This document shows positions 45,215-57,310 of a stretch of 64,000 nt of DNA, in pieces. The notes under the pieces are model-generated. The model saw only the letters and a program-made list of their open reading frames with translations. It was not told the DNA's origin and did no database searches. Positions within the stretch are counted from its first letter, which is position 1, and every line of letters begins with the position of its first letter. This DNA comes from Colocasia esculenta (Eukaryota; Streptophyta; Magnoliopsida; Alismatales; Araceae), in assembly GCA_014218235.1 (NCBI GenBank), contig CM024755.1, positions 100,172,948-100,236,947 on the forward strand. The letters are read 5' to 3'. A program made the translations under genes and the position numbers.

Positions 45215-48145
45215 TTAATCAGGATTGCACATACCTATCTCTCTTCTAATGGATGTAAATCTTTCCTCAGGAAAAGGTTTGGTAAAAATATCAGCAAGTT
45301 GATTTTTAGTAGACACAAATTCAAGTAAAATATTACCATTACTTACATGGTCCCTGATGAAGTGATGTCTAACCTCAATGTGCTTTGTTCTTTAGTGCTG
45401 GATAGGATTTTTGGCCAAGTTAATTGCGCTTGTGTTGTCACATAGCATTGGAATTTCTTGAAGTTGATGACCATAGTCTTCCAATTGATGTTTGATCCAC
45501 AAAAGTTGAGTACAGCAACTTCTAGCTGCAATGTATTCAGCTTCTGTAGTGGATAATGCCTCTAAATTCTGCTTCCTGGAAGACCAAGAGATCAAGCACC
45601 CTGCAAGAATTTGACAAGTACCACTGGTGCTTTTTCTGACTATTTTGCATCTAGCATAGTTAGCATCACTATACCCAATTAACTTGAAATTTGGACATCT
45701 GGGATACCATAATCCTAATTTACTTGTATTTATAAGATATCAAAAAATTCTTTTAACAGCAGGAACATGAGATTCTTTTGGATCAGCTTGAAATCTTGCA
45801 CATAAACAAACAATAAACATTATGTCTGGTCTACTAGCAGTAAGATAGAGTACTAATCCTATCATTCCTCTATAGACCTTTTGATCTACCTTCTTACCAA
45901 GAGGATCACTACCTAACTTAATTCCTGAGCTCATGGGTGTTCCTAATGGCTTACACTTGTCAAAACCATACTTAGAAAGAAAATCTGAAATGTACTTAGT
46001 TTGACAAATGTGAGTACCTTCCTTGGTCAGCTTGATTTACAACCCAAGAAAATAATTAAGCTCACCCATCATGCTCATTTCAAACTCACTTTGCATCAGA
46101 TTTTCAAAGAATTTACAAAGTGATTCATTAGTAGAACCAAAAATAATGTCATCAACATATATTTGTACAATTAAGATTCCATCTGAAAATTTCTTTATAA
46201 ATAGTGTGCTATCTACTTTACCTCTTATAAAATCATGTGATATAAGATAAGCACTCAATCTTTCATACCAAGCTCTTGGAGCTTGTTTCAGACTATACAG
46301 TGCTTTCTTTAAAAGCAAAATATGATTTAGATATTTAGTATCTTCAAATCCTGGGGTTGGTCAACATATACTTCTTCTTTTATGAAACCGTTCAGAAAAG
46401 CACTTTTGACATCCATCTGAAATAAGTTAATATTAAGGGAACATGCATATGCTAATAAAATTCTGATTGCCTCAAATCTAGCTACTGGGGCAAATGTTTC
46501 ATCATAGTCTATGCATTCCTCTTGTGAATACCCTTGAGCTACAAGTCAGGCCTTGTTCCTGGTGATTACTCCTGATTCATCCATTTTATTTCTGAAAACC
46601 GATCTGGTTCCAATGACTGGATGATCAGAAGGTCTAGGGACAAGAGTCCAAACCTGATTGCGTTGGAACTAATTAAGTTCCACTTGCATAGCAAGGATCC
46701 ACGATTCATTACCTAGTGTACCATCGATTGTCCTAGGCTCAATTTGAGAAACTAAAGTAGAAAAATCACAAGGAATTTGCATACCTCTTGTTCTTACCCT
46801 ATCTTGAGGATCACCTATAATATTTTCTCTTGGATGATCTCTATGATACCTTAATTCTCTAGGTAGTCCTTCATGTGGTTCTTCTTGCTGTTGAAAATCT
46901 TCTAATAGAGGATCTTCCTTTTCTTCTACTTTTTCTTCCTCTTCAAGAGAAGTTCTTTCTAAATTCCTGTACAAATCCTCAACACACTCTTCTTCTTCTT
47001 CTATTCTTTTAATAGAAGGGTTAGTTTCATCAAATAATATATGCACAGATTGTTCTATGGTTAATGTTCTTCTATTAAAGACTTTATAACCCTTAGGTTT
47101 TGAAATATATCCTAGCAGAAATCCTTCATCACTTTTAGCATCTAATTTTCCTAGGTTATCATTACCATTATTTAAAATGAAACACTTAGCAGTGTCCTAT
47201 TTTTCCTTTCTGCTACTCCATTCTGTTGAGGTGTCCTTGGTGCTGAAAAGTTATGTTCAATTCCATTTTCTTCACAGAAATTCATAAACTCTTCATTCTT
47301 GAATTCTCCACCATGATCAGATCGGATACTTATAATCTGAAATTTCTGCTTCTTTTGAACTATCTTGTTAAATTTCAGAATGACTGAAAAGGCTTCTGAT
47401 TTGGCTTCTATGAAAGACACCCAAGTGTGTCTTGAGTAGTCATACACTATTACATAGCCATACACTTTTCCTCCAAGACTGACTGTCCTTATAGGTCCAA
47501 ACAAATCCATGTGAATTAGCTCCAAAGGTTTGGCAGTTGTAACAACTGTTTTGGACTGGAATGAAGTCTTGGTTTGCTTTCCTTTTGCACAGGCTGAACA
47601 TATTCCAGACTTCTTTACTTTCATCTATGGAAGACCTTCAACCAAATCATGCTTTATCAATTTCTTGATAACTGAAGTGCTTGTATGACCTAGTCTTCTA
47701 TGCCACAAGTCAGACTCTTCACTCTTAGAGGTTGCGAGATATAAGTTTACTTCTTTTAATTCTGCTAGCTACAATGTGTACAAATTCTACACTCTTTGAT
47801 CTTCGAACACAATTTTTTCATCCTTTTGAATAACACACCTATCATTTTGAAATTTTACTAAATGACCTTTATCACATAACTGACTGATGCTTATGAGATT
47901 ATGCTTTAATCCTTCTACATACATGACATCTTCAATCAAATTCTTTTCTTTAGTACCAACTATCCCACATCCTAAAGCTTTTCCGTTTCCATTATCTCCA
48001 TAGGTGACTTGACCAATTTCATCTCTAAAACTTGTGAACAACTTCCTATCACCTGTCATATACCTTGAGCATCCACTATCCAAATACCATTTGGATGCCC
48101 TCAGCCGACCCTGCAAATAAAATTAAGTTGTGACTTTTGGTAACC
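45215..48145 (-). pseudogene. pol: SIRE-type copia pol with integrase deletion
   Basis: Domains in copia order. The protease has KWYLDSGCSRYMTG (frame 48116-47787). Integrase (47624-47172) has CSACAKGKQ, HMDLFGP, IRSDHGGEF and QQNGVAERKNR, so all three catalytic acids are present. RT has the YVDDIIFG motif (YVDD at 46160-46149). RNase H has STTEAEYIAA (about 45550). The protein ends in RREIGMCNP, with the stop at 45217-45215. Right after the catalytic Glu about 60 codons present in B-prime are gone: the frame jumps from NRTLL to the KCFILNN region near 47185. Several frameshifts between RT blocks also break it. The copy is inactive but young-looking. Confidence 0.9.
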
Positions 48146-48289
48146 AAATTTTCTTGGGTCATTGATGGTTAGTTTTAGGAATCCAACGTAAGTGTCTAGT
48201 GGTGAATGTGCTGACAGTGTGTCCTAATTGATTGCAGTGACTACAACATCAATCAAAAACATTCTTAATATGTGCAGTGTTGTTAAATT

Positions 48290-49894
48290 TCTGTTTTTAT
48301 TTGTAAACATGTTGATTTACCTTTTTAAGATTTTTAATTTCTTTTTCTGATACACATCTAGGAGTTGGATAAACTTTAGGACGAACAATGTCTTCTTCAT
48401 TAATTGGAGGTCTGTACCCTACTCCATACTTTTTCTTTCCTGTCCTAGATTCATTTAATTTAACAAACAGAGAAGTTTTGCATTTAAAATTTTTTTCTAT
48501 AGTAGCTCTTAGGTAATTATTTTCTTCTTGCAGTTTTTCTTCATCCTTAAGTTCCTTTAAGTTTGATTCTATTTCCAAAATCTTACTGTTTTTAATTTTT
48601 AAATCTTCACACAACAATTCATTAGCTCTTTTGGTTTCATTTAAACTTTTACTAAACCTTTCTGCTTCATTTTTTAGAAAGGTGTTAGCCTTTTCTTGGT
48701 TTAGTAAGTTTAGTTTAACTATTATCATTTGCTTAACTATTGTTTTAAAATTTTCATATACTTCATTAAAGGCATCTTCAAGACTGTCAGAATCTGATTC
48801 AGAACAAGAAGTAAGGGAGGTTTCAGAATTTACCTCCTCCAGTCCTGCCATGAGGGCTAGATTTGATTTTTCTTCCTTTTCAGATTCTGAGCTTGAGGAT
48901 TCTAAACTGCCTCTTCATTGTCCCATGTTGCTGCCATTACCTTTTTCTTGCATTTCCTGAACTTCTTTTCTTTGCCTTTCTTCTTGTCAGATCTTTCAGC
49001 TTGATCCTTCTTCTTCAGTTTTGGACATTCGGACTTGTAATGTCCAGGTTGGTTGCATTCATAGCAAGTTGGCTGCCTCTTCTTATCTTTCTTGAAAAAA
49101 AAAATGGAGCCATACTTTTTTTCTTTACAAGGATTCTCTACAGTTTTCTTAATAGCATTGCCTCATCATCACTGTCATCTGATTTTTCCTTGGAGTCTTC
49201 AGATAAGAAGAATCTGCAACCTTCAAAGCATTTGACATTTTCTTTTTCAAGAGTTTTCAGAAAATCTTTCCATATTAATTTCATGGGCCATGAGGGATCC
49301 AATTAGTTTATCAATAGATAATTGAGTTAAGTCATGAGCTTCCTCAATGGCAGTAACTTTAGGAGTCCAAACATTTGTTAGAGATCTTAGGATTTTTCTA
49401 ACCGTTTCTTCATTGGTTAGAATTTTTCCTAAGGAGCTTAATCCTAAAATTATATGGAAGAATCTGTTATACATCAGAGTTATGTTCTCATTTGGAAGCA
49501 TTTTAAACTGTTCATATTGAGATACAATAATGTCTATTCTAGTTTGTTTAACCCTATCAGTACCTTCATATGTGACTTGGAGTTTGTCCCACATTTCTTT
49601 TGTTGTTCTACAGGCCGATAACCTATTAAATTCTCTTTTAGACAATGCACAACAAAGATAATTTTTTGGCTTATAATTTAATGACATATTTCTTTTATCT
49701 GCTATTGAAAGACCAGAGGAGGAGGACTCACCAAGAATTTGAAAGTCACCTTGTTCTATTACCTGCCATAGGTCAAAGTCTGTTCCTCTGATGCAGCACT
49801 TCATCCGCATCTTCCAATATTGATAATTCTCACCATCAATGAATGGTGGCCTTATAACAGACTGTCATTCATAGTTGTGAGCTTCAGATGCCAT
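48290..49894 (-). pseudogene. gag: SIRE-type copia gag
   Basis: ATG 49894 (MASEAHNYE) is followed by a stop after nine codons, then PPFIDGENYQYWK and a UBN2-like capsid domain (49810-49250). A CCHC knuckle, CYECNQPGHYKSEC, lies at 49066-49025 and is followed by a Lys-rich stretch. A later frame (48851-48297) is a long Glu/Lys/Asn-rich coiled coil ending in VGYRPPINE. A possible second knuckle, CSHCNQLGH, follows near 48240. A long gag with a coiled-coil tail suits the Sirevirus group. Frames are broken at the first stop, near 49250 and near 48870. The start was chosen because it is the first ATG after the primer site. Confidence 0.85.
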
Positions 49895-49931
49895 TTCTTC
49901 TCAAATCATTAGATTTTTCTGAGAAGACCTT

Positions 49932-49943
49932 GCTCTGATACCA
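49932..49943 (-). other. Primer-binding site of B
   Basis: On the minus strand it reads TGGTATCAGAGC, a perfect complement of the initiator tRNA-Met 3' end, two bases from the 5' LTR edge. Confidence 0.92.
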
Positions 49944-49945
49944 CT

Positions 49946-51979
49946 TGTTGGATCGAAATGGCACTAGAGATGTCCTAGGGGGGGGGTGAATAGGACTTCT
50001 TGGCTTTTAAAATTTTCTCTAAAATAACACAACACTAAATAAATTCATTAGTACTTAGTGTGGTGTGTGATTCAAGTGTAAACTTGGCGGAAAAAATCAC
50101 ACAAATGGACAAAGGGATTTATCCTGGTTCGGCCCTTCCCACATGGAAGTCCTATGTCTAGTCCTCAAGCCAACTACTTGAGATTTCCACTAACTGCCAA
50201 TAAATTGGCCTTCTCTCACCCTTGAGAGGAATTACAATCCCACTTGCTCCCAAGCAAGTCTTCCCTAAATAGGGGCACAAGACTGCCTTACACAAGGCCT
50301 TCCCTACACAGGAGGGGAAAAATAGGAACAACCTCCTGCAGAGATTACACAGAAGAAAAGGATGAATGGACTGTTGTATGTTTACTTCAAAACGGAGCAA
50401 AAACACACTTACTTCATAAAGGCTAACAGATCAGAGATGTAACTCCAATCTTTTTTGAATAAGCAGGGTGGACTTCAAAACAAATGCAATTACAATTGCC
50501 ACCCGGACACAAGACTTCTGTGAAACTGAGAGAGCTTTGAGAATTTTGCTGAAAGGGAAGCTCTCCAACTTGTGGTTTGGAAGAACGCTTGTGAGATTTT
50601 AGGCTTGAGAAAAATTCTAAGTGTTGAGCTCACTAGAGTTGCAATCACTTGTTCTTCTCTATTGTTTTTCTTTGAAACTTCAGCTTCTTTTATATTCTTC
50701 AGAATGTAGCCGTTTGAAAGATGGTCGTTCGAAATCTGCCCGTTTGAAGAGAGATCTAGGATCCTTTGGATTTTGGTAAGCTTGTTATCCATGGGTCCTT
50801 CTATATTGCTTCTTTCCAAGGTCTTCAGACAAGGGTTACAGCTTCACAGCTAGAAGGTCAGCTTCTCATTAAGTGAACTGTGAAAGCTTATATGCTGAAA
50901 TCGTGCTTCAATAAATGTCTGCAGCATAGACAGGACAAAAAGGAAGAGAGTCTCCATGCCTTTGAGGTAGGTGAGTTAGAGAAGAATAAGAAAAGCATGG
51001 AAACCTCGTATACGCATGCTTTCAGACCACAAAACAAGAGACAGATAGTTGTGCTAAAAAGTTAGGTATGGGTCTGACAGTGGTAGGTGAACCTCTGTCA
51101 GAAACCCATGCGCCTGAAACACAATAAATGCATTATATCTTCTGTATTCAAGAAAATCCAGACCATTGACATGAAGCAAAACAAGCTCAGTTTGAACAAT
51201 AGTTACAGAAATAATTTGAACATATTTAGATGAATATTTTAAGTATAATATGTCTTATCTTGTCAGAAAAATTAATGAAATATTGACAATCTGATGGATT
51301 ATTAAAATATTTGATCATTGAAGATTTCACTCGAAATTATATCAGACATGACAAGGAGATAAGATTATATGAGTTGTTAATTTGGAGACTTCAGCAAAGC
51401 ATAAGTGCAGAACTATCAGTGAAGTCGGATACAAAAGAGTTTGCAATTCTACTCTGGAAGTCGGAGATGAAAATAGAATGATTCGACTTCGGAAGAAATC
51501 AAGAGAATTCGAATTTAGAAGAAATTACAATTCGATTTCATAAGAAGTGTAATTCGACTTCATAAGAAAGTCTTCATGAGTCAGAGTTAGAGATAGATTC
51601 GACTTCAGAAGAAATTAAGAGAATTTGACTTTAGCAGTCGGATACTGAGGAGTTAGATTTATGAAGCATTCGACTGTATGAGTCGAAGTTGACAGTCGGA
51701 TTGTATATAGTAGTGTGGACTTAGTGACTTCGATTCTAAAGGAGTCAGAGATGACAGTCGGAGTCTCAAGTTGGATTTAGTATGACATAGGAAGAGTTTC
51801 TAGACTTAGAAAATTTTTTGAAATGGAGTTTGTCTGACAACTATATGTATTATTTTTTGTGATATGTAATTGATACATTTAATTTGTAGAAAGTCTGTTT
51901 AAGGTTTTTGTCATAGCAAAAACATGATATTATGCTAATTTAAAAAATCTTAGATTTTCTGAGGAGTAGTTGCTCAACA
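49946..51979 (-). mobile_element. B element 5' LTR
   Basis: 2034 bp, TGTTGGATCG to CTCAACA on the plus strand. It is closely similar to the split 3' LTR. The element therefore spans 16553-51979 in the window, although only about 12.9 kb of that is B itself. The U3 motif array lies at about 51420-51770. Confidence 0.95.
50687..50694 (-). promoter_or_regulatory. TATA box of the B 5' LTR
   Basis: TATAAAAG on the minus strand, conserved at 39879-39872 in the 3' LTR. It is placed after the U3 motif array on the element strand. Confidence 0.6.
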
Positions 51980-52935
51980 CCAACCCCCCAGCCGTGGTTT
52001 GAGGGTGCATGGCAACTTGGGACAATCCTAGGACTTTTCCCTCTGGATTTACTTGGATTTTATCATTTATTTTTGGTGGTTATCACTTAAGGACGAGGAT
52101 AATCTCTCTCCTCTCTATATAAGGAACACTTCACCTTCAGAGGAAGGAGAGCCCCAGATTTTGCCACGAAGTGCTGCCGAATTCCTTCCAGACCTGTCCC
52201 TTAGCTCATGGCTCAACCATTTCCTCCTATTTCTCATCTATTCTCTTCACCAAGTCATGGCTTCTTCTTCACATATAGAGCTTGGTGACTGAGGAGTCAT
52301 CTTCCAGGGTCTCTACACGACACAAGACACTGCACTACGGCCAGGGAGTCACCCCATTGGGGCTCCTTCTTCCTTTCCTCCTTCATTTCCCTTTCATGCA
52401 TTTTATTATTTTCTTTTAGATAGGAATGCATTTCCTTTCCCATCCCACATTTTTATACAACCCAAGGGGTTTAAAAACCACCCCCAGGTTCATTCCTTCC
52501 ATGCTCTTCCCTTTTCATTTCATTTTGGATATATGCCTCACATAAAATGGTCTAACAGGGTTTCTTTTATTGTTTTCATTGTTTTGGCAGGCACCTCAGC
52601 AAGGATTGACGAGGAGCTTGTTCTCTAGCCAGCTGGAGGGCAGGAAGAAGGTCCACCAACATTATCCCGCAACTGTAGAGAACACGTCAGGCACCTACGT
52701 CGCAACCGAGAGGATGCGCCCTATAAGGGGACGCGACAAGAACACCATCGCGATGTGGAGACCCGTCGCGACACCAGTAAGTGCCCCGTTCTCAACTCCT
52801 TTTCCTAGCACATTAGCCTAGTTTCATTCTTATTCAAGGCAACTTGTTAGGTGGTGATCACACCTCCATAATCCATGCCATTAACATATTAAAACATGTT
52901 GTGTGTCTCGAGGGGTGTGCAACCCCGTGATTACA
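51980..52935 (+). mobile_element. C element 5' LTR, part 2
   Basis: This continues the LTR cut at 16552. It aligns with the C solo LTR and ends CCCCGTGATTACA, as the solo copy does. Together the two parts give about 1.4 kb. A TATATAAGG box is present at 52116-52124. Confidence 0.9.
52116..52124 (+). promoter_or_regulatory. TATA-like box of the C LTR
   Basis: TATATAAGG follows a CT-rich stretch. I could not confirm an equivalent in the more diverged solo LTR. Confidence 0.45.
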
Positions 52936-53298
52936 CCTTTTGGCGATCACGGTGGCACCTTCAATTCTAGCCTCGTCGATTTTTGCTTGTTTGTTTGCTG
53001 TGATGATGTGTTTATATGCTTAAATAGAACCCTGCTAGGACCATTCTTGTGTTTTCTATCTTATTATGTTCTCGGTTCTTAACGTGATGCATCATGCGGT
53101 CGCGACATTATCGCATCCATAAGGGAGGACACGACTATAGGTATGCATCACCCCCCTTGTTTTTCATCCTGTTCCTTTTCTGAGAGTGCTCTTACGTCTC
53201 CCCCATGCTATTTTGTCGTGTTTACTCGCATTTCTCTTTGTTATAATCTTGCTAGGGCTCGGGTTTTTCCTTTATTTTCACTGTTCATTTTTGGATCC

Positions 53299-53373
53299 TG
53301 TCGCGACGGCTCAGGCTGCCACGACCTTGTCACGACGGCTCGGGCTGCCATGACCCTGTCGTGCCGGCAGTGG
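53299..53373 (+). repeat. 29-bp tandem repeat in the C leader
   Basis: TGTCGCGACGGCTCAGGCTG and nine more bases recur at 53328 and, partly, at 53357. The units carry a GTCGCGAC-like core with substitutions. Confidence 0.85.
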
Positions 53374-53575
53374 AGGATGCAAATATAGGTACTCTTTGTG
53401 TGTTATTGATTTCAGTCCATGCATCAGTTTCTGTCTATTTAGGGTTTATCCCTCTGTTGGTTACTTCCCTCCATGATTGTATTGCACTTTAGGTTAGTCT
53501 ATTTGTCCATTGTTTGCGTGTGACTGTAGGTTTCTGCACTCTATTCTTATCATGGCCGGTAGCTCTGTCACGATA

Positions 53576-53605
53576 AGGTCGCGATGGATCTGGTCATCGC
53601 GACCT
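53576..53605. repeat. Perfect 11-bp-arm palindrome in the C leader
   Basis: AGGTCGCGATG, spacer GATCTGGT, then CATCGCGACCT. Confidence 0.85.
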
Positions 53606-54191
53606 CAGCAGAGACCTGTCAGCCACTGTGTGTTAGTCTTGGATAGACTTTGCACGTACCCTAGTGCACTAAGGCTCATGCATACACTATTGTTTCATGT
53701 AGATTAGGTTTCCTCCTTGGTAGTGGAGACCCTCTCACCCGCGAGCACTCGTGGGCTGACCAGGGCCTGCTACCGAGGGCCTCCATAAGTCCCCGTGACC
53801 ATACGCACGTTGCGGTTGCCGGGCTGGTTGTACCAGTTGTACCCTTAGTTCAGGTCGTTCCACGTGTGAGTTGTGTATTCCCCTTTAGTTACGTCGGAGT
53901 ACTCGAGTACCGTCCTATTAGGGTCCCATTTTGGCCGAGTGCAACTTCATTAATCAAACCATTAAAGACTAAGTGGAACCCTAAAATCCTAATGATAATC
54001 ATGTCAACTTGAGTGCTTGTTTGATACCCTCCATCTTATCTTATCGTCCATTCTTATGTGTTAGAGTCTAGGTGTTGTTTGGTAGTTGTGTTGTCTCCCC
54101 TAATTGATTAAGGGTGGTGTATGCATCATTGTCTAGGTCTATCGAGTCAGTCTCCTCCTACCATTGAATTATACCATAATCTCTTTTTGGT

Positions 54192-55930
54192 ATGGATCAT
54201 TTTCGTGTCCTTACTGGCGATTCTTTGCCTATTGCGCTCTTGGAGGATGTGGCCAAACCTTCCGCGGCAACCCTCACAGGGCAGATCCAGCCCCCTACCA
54301 TCATTGATGACAGGTCTTGCCCCCCCCCCTTCTCCTCCTGAGGTAGATGACTCGCATGCACAGTTCAGTCAACTCCTTCCTCATCTAAGCTCGGCCCAAG
54401 TTTGGGAATTCTTGGCCGTTGCCAAAGGCAAGCGCCCTCTATCTCCACCTTCTCATAACTCTACCCAGTAGGCGGCCTCCTCTGCCCCCGTTGCTTCTGC
54501 GCCACATATGCCCTCTACTGTGGCTGACCCCACCCCTCTTCGTCCATGGGCCATTCACTTCTCAGAGCCCAGTTACCTTCCGGCGTGGGAGGTTCGGCCC
54601 AAATCCCCTCCAATCTCTTCATTCTATCAGGCCGAACATGCTTCTTTTCCCCGTGAGAGGTCCTACTCTTTGGAGAAACACCGCTCCCTTGTTCCCACTC
54701 ACCATGCCTCATCCCCTTCTGACTTCCTTGTAGAATGGACATCTATGTAGAGGGAACTTCATGACCTTCGAAGGCAATTGGACCCTCGGAAGATCGCCGA
54801 TGTCCCCCTCCCTTCCTTTCAACATCTCCGGGTTCTACCCCAATTAGAGCTCCTCGTCTACAGATGCTATTATGGGGCAGGAGACCCTTATGTACACCTC
54901 AAAGATTTTGTGTATGAATCAGCTCCACATAAGTACAACCGCCACCTCATGGCGTAGTTGTTTAGGAAGTCCTTAGATGGATCGGCCCTCGAATGGTTCT
55001 ACTCTCTACCCCTTGAGCAAGCCAAGGATTTTCAAATTGTTTAAGAAAGGTATCTGCAGCAATTCCAAGATCGGGTCCGACCCGAATATTCTTTTGTCGA
55101 TTTAGTGGCTGAAAAGATGAAGGCCGACGAGGAATTCATGGTCTATGCTGACAGATGGCGTGCTCTGGCTGCAAAGGTCTGCTGCCCTATGCCTGAGGAG
55201 GAGAAAGTTAAGTTGCTAATTGCCAATGCTACTCCAATCTACGGATCCATTTTGGCCATGAATGACATTACCACCATGCACCAACTTTACAGTTGAGCCA
55301 ATTTCATTCAGACCCAACTTAAGGACTCGCCTATTCACTCTATGTTTAAAACCCCAAAATCTCGCTATCCTGTCAACAACCCCCAGGGTCCGATAGGTAG
55401 GACACCCTACACTCAACCCCCTCAGCAGCCATGGAACAACAGGACACCACCTCCTCAAACCCAGAACCCCCAACAAGACCAACGTCAATACAACCAAGTC
55501 CCTCCACCTCAAACTGGCTATGCTCCTAGGTAGCCCAATGGACCCAAAAGAGCTCAATACCCTCCTCTTCCCGAGAGTCTAGCTGACATTTTTGCAGCCC
55601 TAATGTCTGTCAATGCCCTTAGACTCCCTCCGGGGAAGGCAAACTAGAGCATGGCAGCATATCAGACGAAGTATTGTGTATACCATCGTCATATGGGGCA
55701 CAATGTATCGGATTGCTTTCAATTCAGGGACATCATATATGACCTTCATGAGCAGCAGCACATTGATTGGCAGAAATGAAGAGGTAAATTCAGACCCTAA
55801 GGGACCAACAGGGGTAAAGACAGCAACAGCAGCAATAGAGGCAACAATAGCCACCACCACAACAGCAGCAGTTCCAACAGCAGTTCTAGCAATAGTAGTT
55901 CCAGTTCCAGCAACCGTAACAGCCACAACA
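54192..55930 (+). pseudogene. gag: Tat/Ogre-type gag with many stops
   Basis: A frame from ATG 54192 (MDHFRVLTGD) shifts at a C-run near 54320 and continues to the capsid domain. It is readable from 54750 with DPRKIADVPLPSFQ, then YVHLKDFVYE, ALEWFYSLP, and EEFMVYADRWRALAAKV (frame 55105-55296). This is the capsid pattern of Tat/Ogre Gag. A Pro/Gln-rich stretch follows. The knuckle CVYHRHMGHNVSDC (C-X2-H-X4-H-X4-C, 55675-55716) and a Ser/Asn repeat tail close it. Stops occur about every 100-250 bp, and each could come from one C-to-T change in CAG, CAA or CGA. The copy is old and dead. Confidence 0.85.
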
Positions 55931-56400
55931 ACCAGCAAATGATCACGACATAATTTGCAACCCTATGCCGCAGCACCAACACGCTCTAAATCCCAAACAT
56001 GCTCCACCACCTCCTCCACCTGCTCAAGTAAACCCAGTCATCCACCATCAACCACTAGCTATCGTATGGGCCTACGATGATGAACATGAAGTAGGTCAGT
56101 TATTGGCTATTTCCCACACCACCACTACCTCCACTACACCCACCATTGCCACGATCACCTCACCACTCTACAACACCCCCATCATACCACCCGTCAGTCC
56201 ATCACCCCTTAACGTCCCATTCTCCCCTACGCCAGCAACCATAATAGCCAACCCATCCATCATCAACACCACCCCACCTCCACTACACCACAACCTCGCC
56301 CTGCGGAGTGGGCGGATGTTTCATTGGATGTATCTCAACGGATCCGTGTCAATGTTGGGTCAACCGACCCACAATTCCAACCTCAACAACCAACAACAAT
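55795..56400 (+). repeat. Low-complexity Ser/Asn and Thr/Pro coding tract
   Basis: AGCAAC/CAGCAG-type triplets at 55800-55935 and ACC/CCA-rich sequence at 56095-56290 encode Ser/Asn runs and Thr/Pro runs between Gag and protease of C. No domain is recognisable here. Confidence 0.7.
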
Positions 56401-56489
56401 AGCAGCAAGATGTCGAAGAGATAGATCCGGTCCCAGGGACCCAATATGATATTCTGACGCACCTGGACCAGACTCCAGCAAAGATATCT

Positions 56490-57310
56490 ATCCTTGAATT
56501 GATCAAGAGGTATGAATCCTGACAATCTGCCCTCGGTCCTATCAATTGTTAACAGGGGACCGACAATTACCTTTGTAGACAACGAGCTAGCTCCTCCCGA
56601 GGCCAGAAGAATGCCTCTATGTGTGACCCTGACCATAAACAATGTGGCCGTTGATGCCACCCTAGTTGATACAGGGGCGTCTATAAATGTGTGCCCTCTC
56701 AGCACTTTGTGGTCGTGTAACATCTCTGAGCGCCGCTTACAACCAACTCCCACTACCATTGCGGCATATGATAACTCTTGGCGGGCCTACCACGGTGTCG
56801 CCTCCTTACAAGTAGAACTGGGCCCACTCGTGATGACCGTGGATTTCTATGTACTTGATATCGACCCAACTTTCAAAGCTATTCTGGGTCGGCCTTGGAT
56901 CGAAGCATTAGGGGCAGTACCCTCCACAGTGCATCAATGACTAAAATTTCCATTCCAAGGGCGCATTGTCAAGGTCAAGAGTGCAGCGGCCACCGACACC
57001 GTGGAAGCTATTGAGAAAATCATGCCGGCAGTATGGCCCTCAAACAAGCCCATTATTTCCATGCTTGATGTAAATTACCCATAGGCTTATACCTTCTCTT
57101 CCGGCTGCCAAACAATGTCCCCATCATTGGCGGCTGTCAAAAAGGTCATATCATTAGACACTAAGGGCTAGAATATCATGCTTCAGATTGGCTACTAGCC
57201 GGGGAAGGGTCTTGGGGCTCATCTCTAGGGGAGGACGCAAGCTATCTGTAAGTGAAAGCTAATCACAAGACATGGCTTAGGGTACAAGGAAGAGATCAAG
57301 TCATGGACAG
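56490..57310 (+). pseudogene. pol: Tat/Ogre-type protease and G-patch-like region
   Basis: The frame 56512-56940 encodes an aspartic protease with LVDTGASINVCP as active site, ERRLQPTPTTIAAYD as flap region, and AILGRPWIEALGAVPSTVHQ as the second hydrophobic-Gly motif. These are the forms found in Tat/Ogre elements. After a stop the frame goes on with LKFPFQGRIVKVKS. It then reaches a G-patch-like LQIGY and PGKGLGAHL near 57180-57225 and GLGYKEEIK near 57277. Stops at 56938, 57083, 57170, 57196 and 57226 break it. The protease would process Gag-Pol. Confidence 0.87.

Larger units (their letters stand above)
52936..54191 (+). other. C element primer site and untranslated leader
   Basis: Five bases after the LTR stands TGGCGATCACGGTGGCACC (52941-52959). 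It resembles the TGGCGA-type primer sites of Tat/Ogre elements rather than the methionine-tRNA type. The leader has no supportable gene. It contains a 29-bp repeat (53299-53373), a 30-bp palindrome (53576-53605), and near 53780-53850 a block resembling the D LTR (CCTCCATAAGTC, GGGCTGGTTGTACC). Confidence 0.65.

Noticed and set aside
53296..53400. GTCGCGAC repeats considered as a CRISPR-like array
   Set aside because: Units are contiguous, degenerate 29-bp tandem copies without unique spacers, in plant DNA within a retrotransposon leader.
54121..54733. Two overlapping Pro/Ser-rich frames considered as a host gene
   Set aside because: They run into the Tat/Ogre capsid region and are explained as the decayed N-terminal part of C gag with a C-run frameshift.
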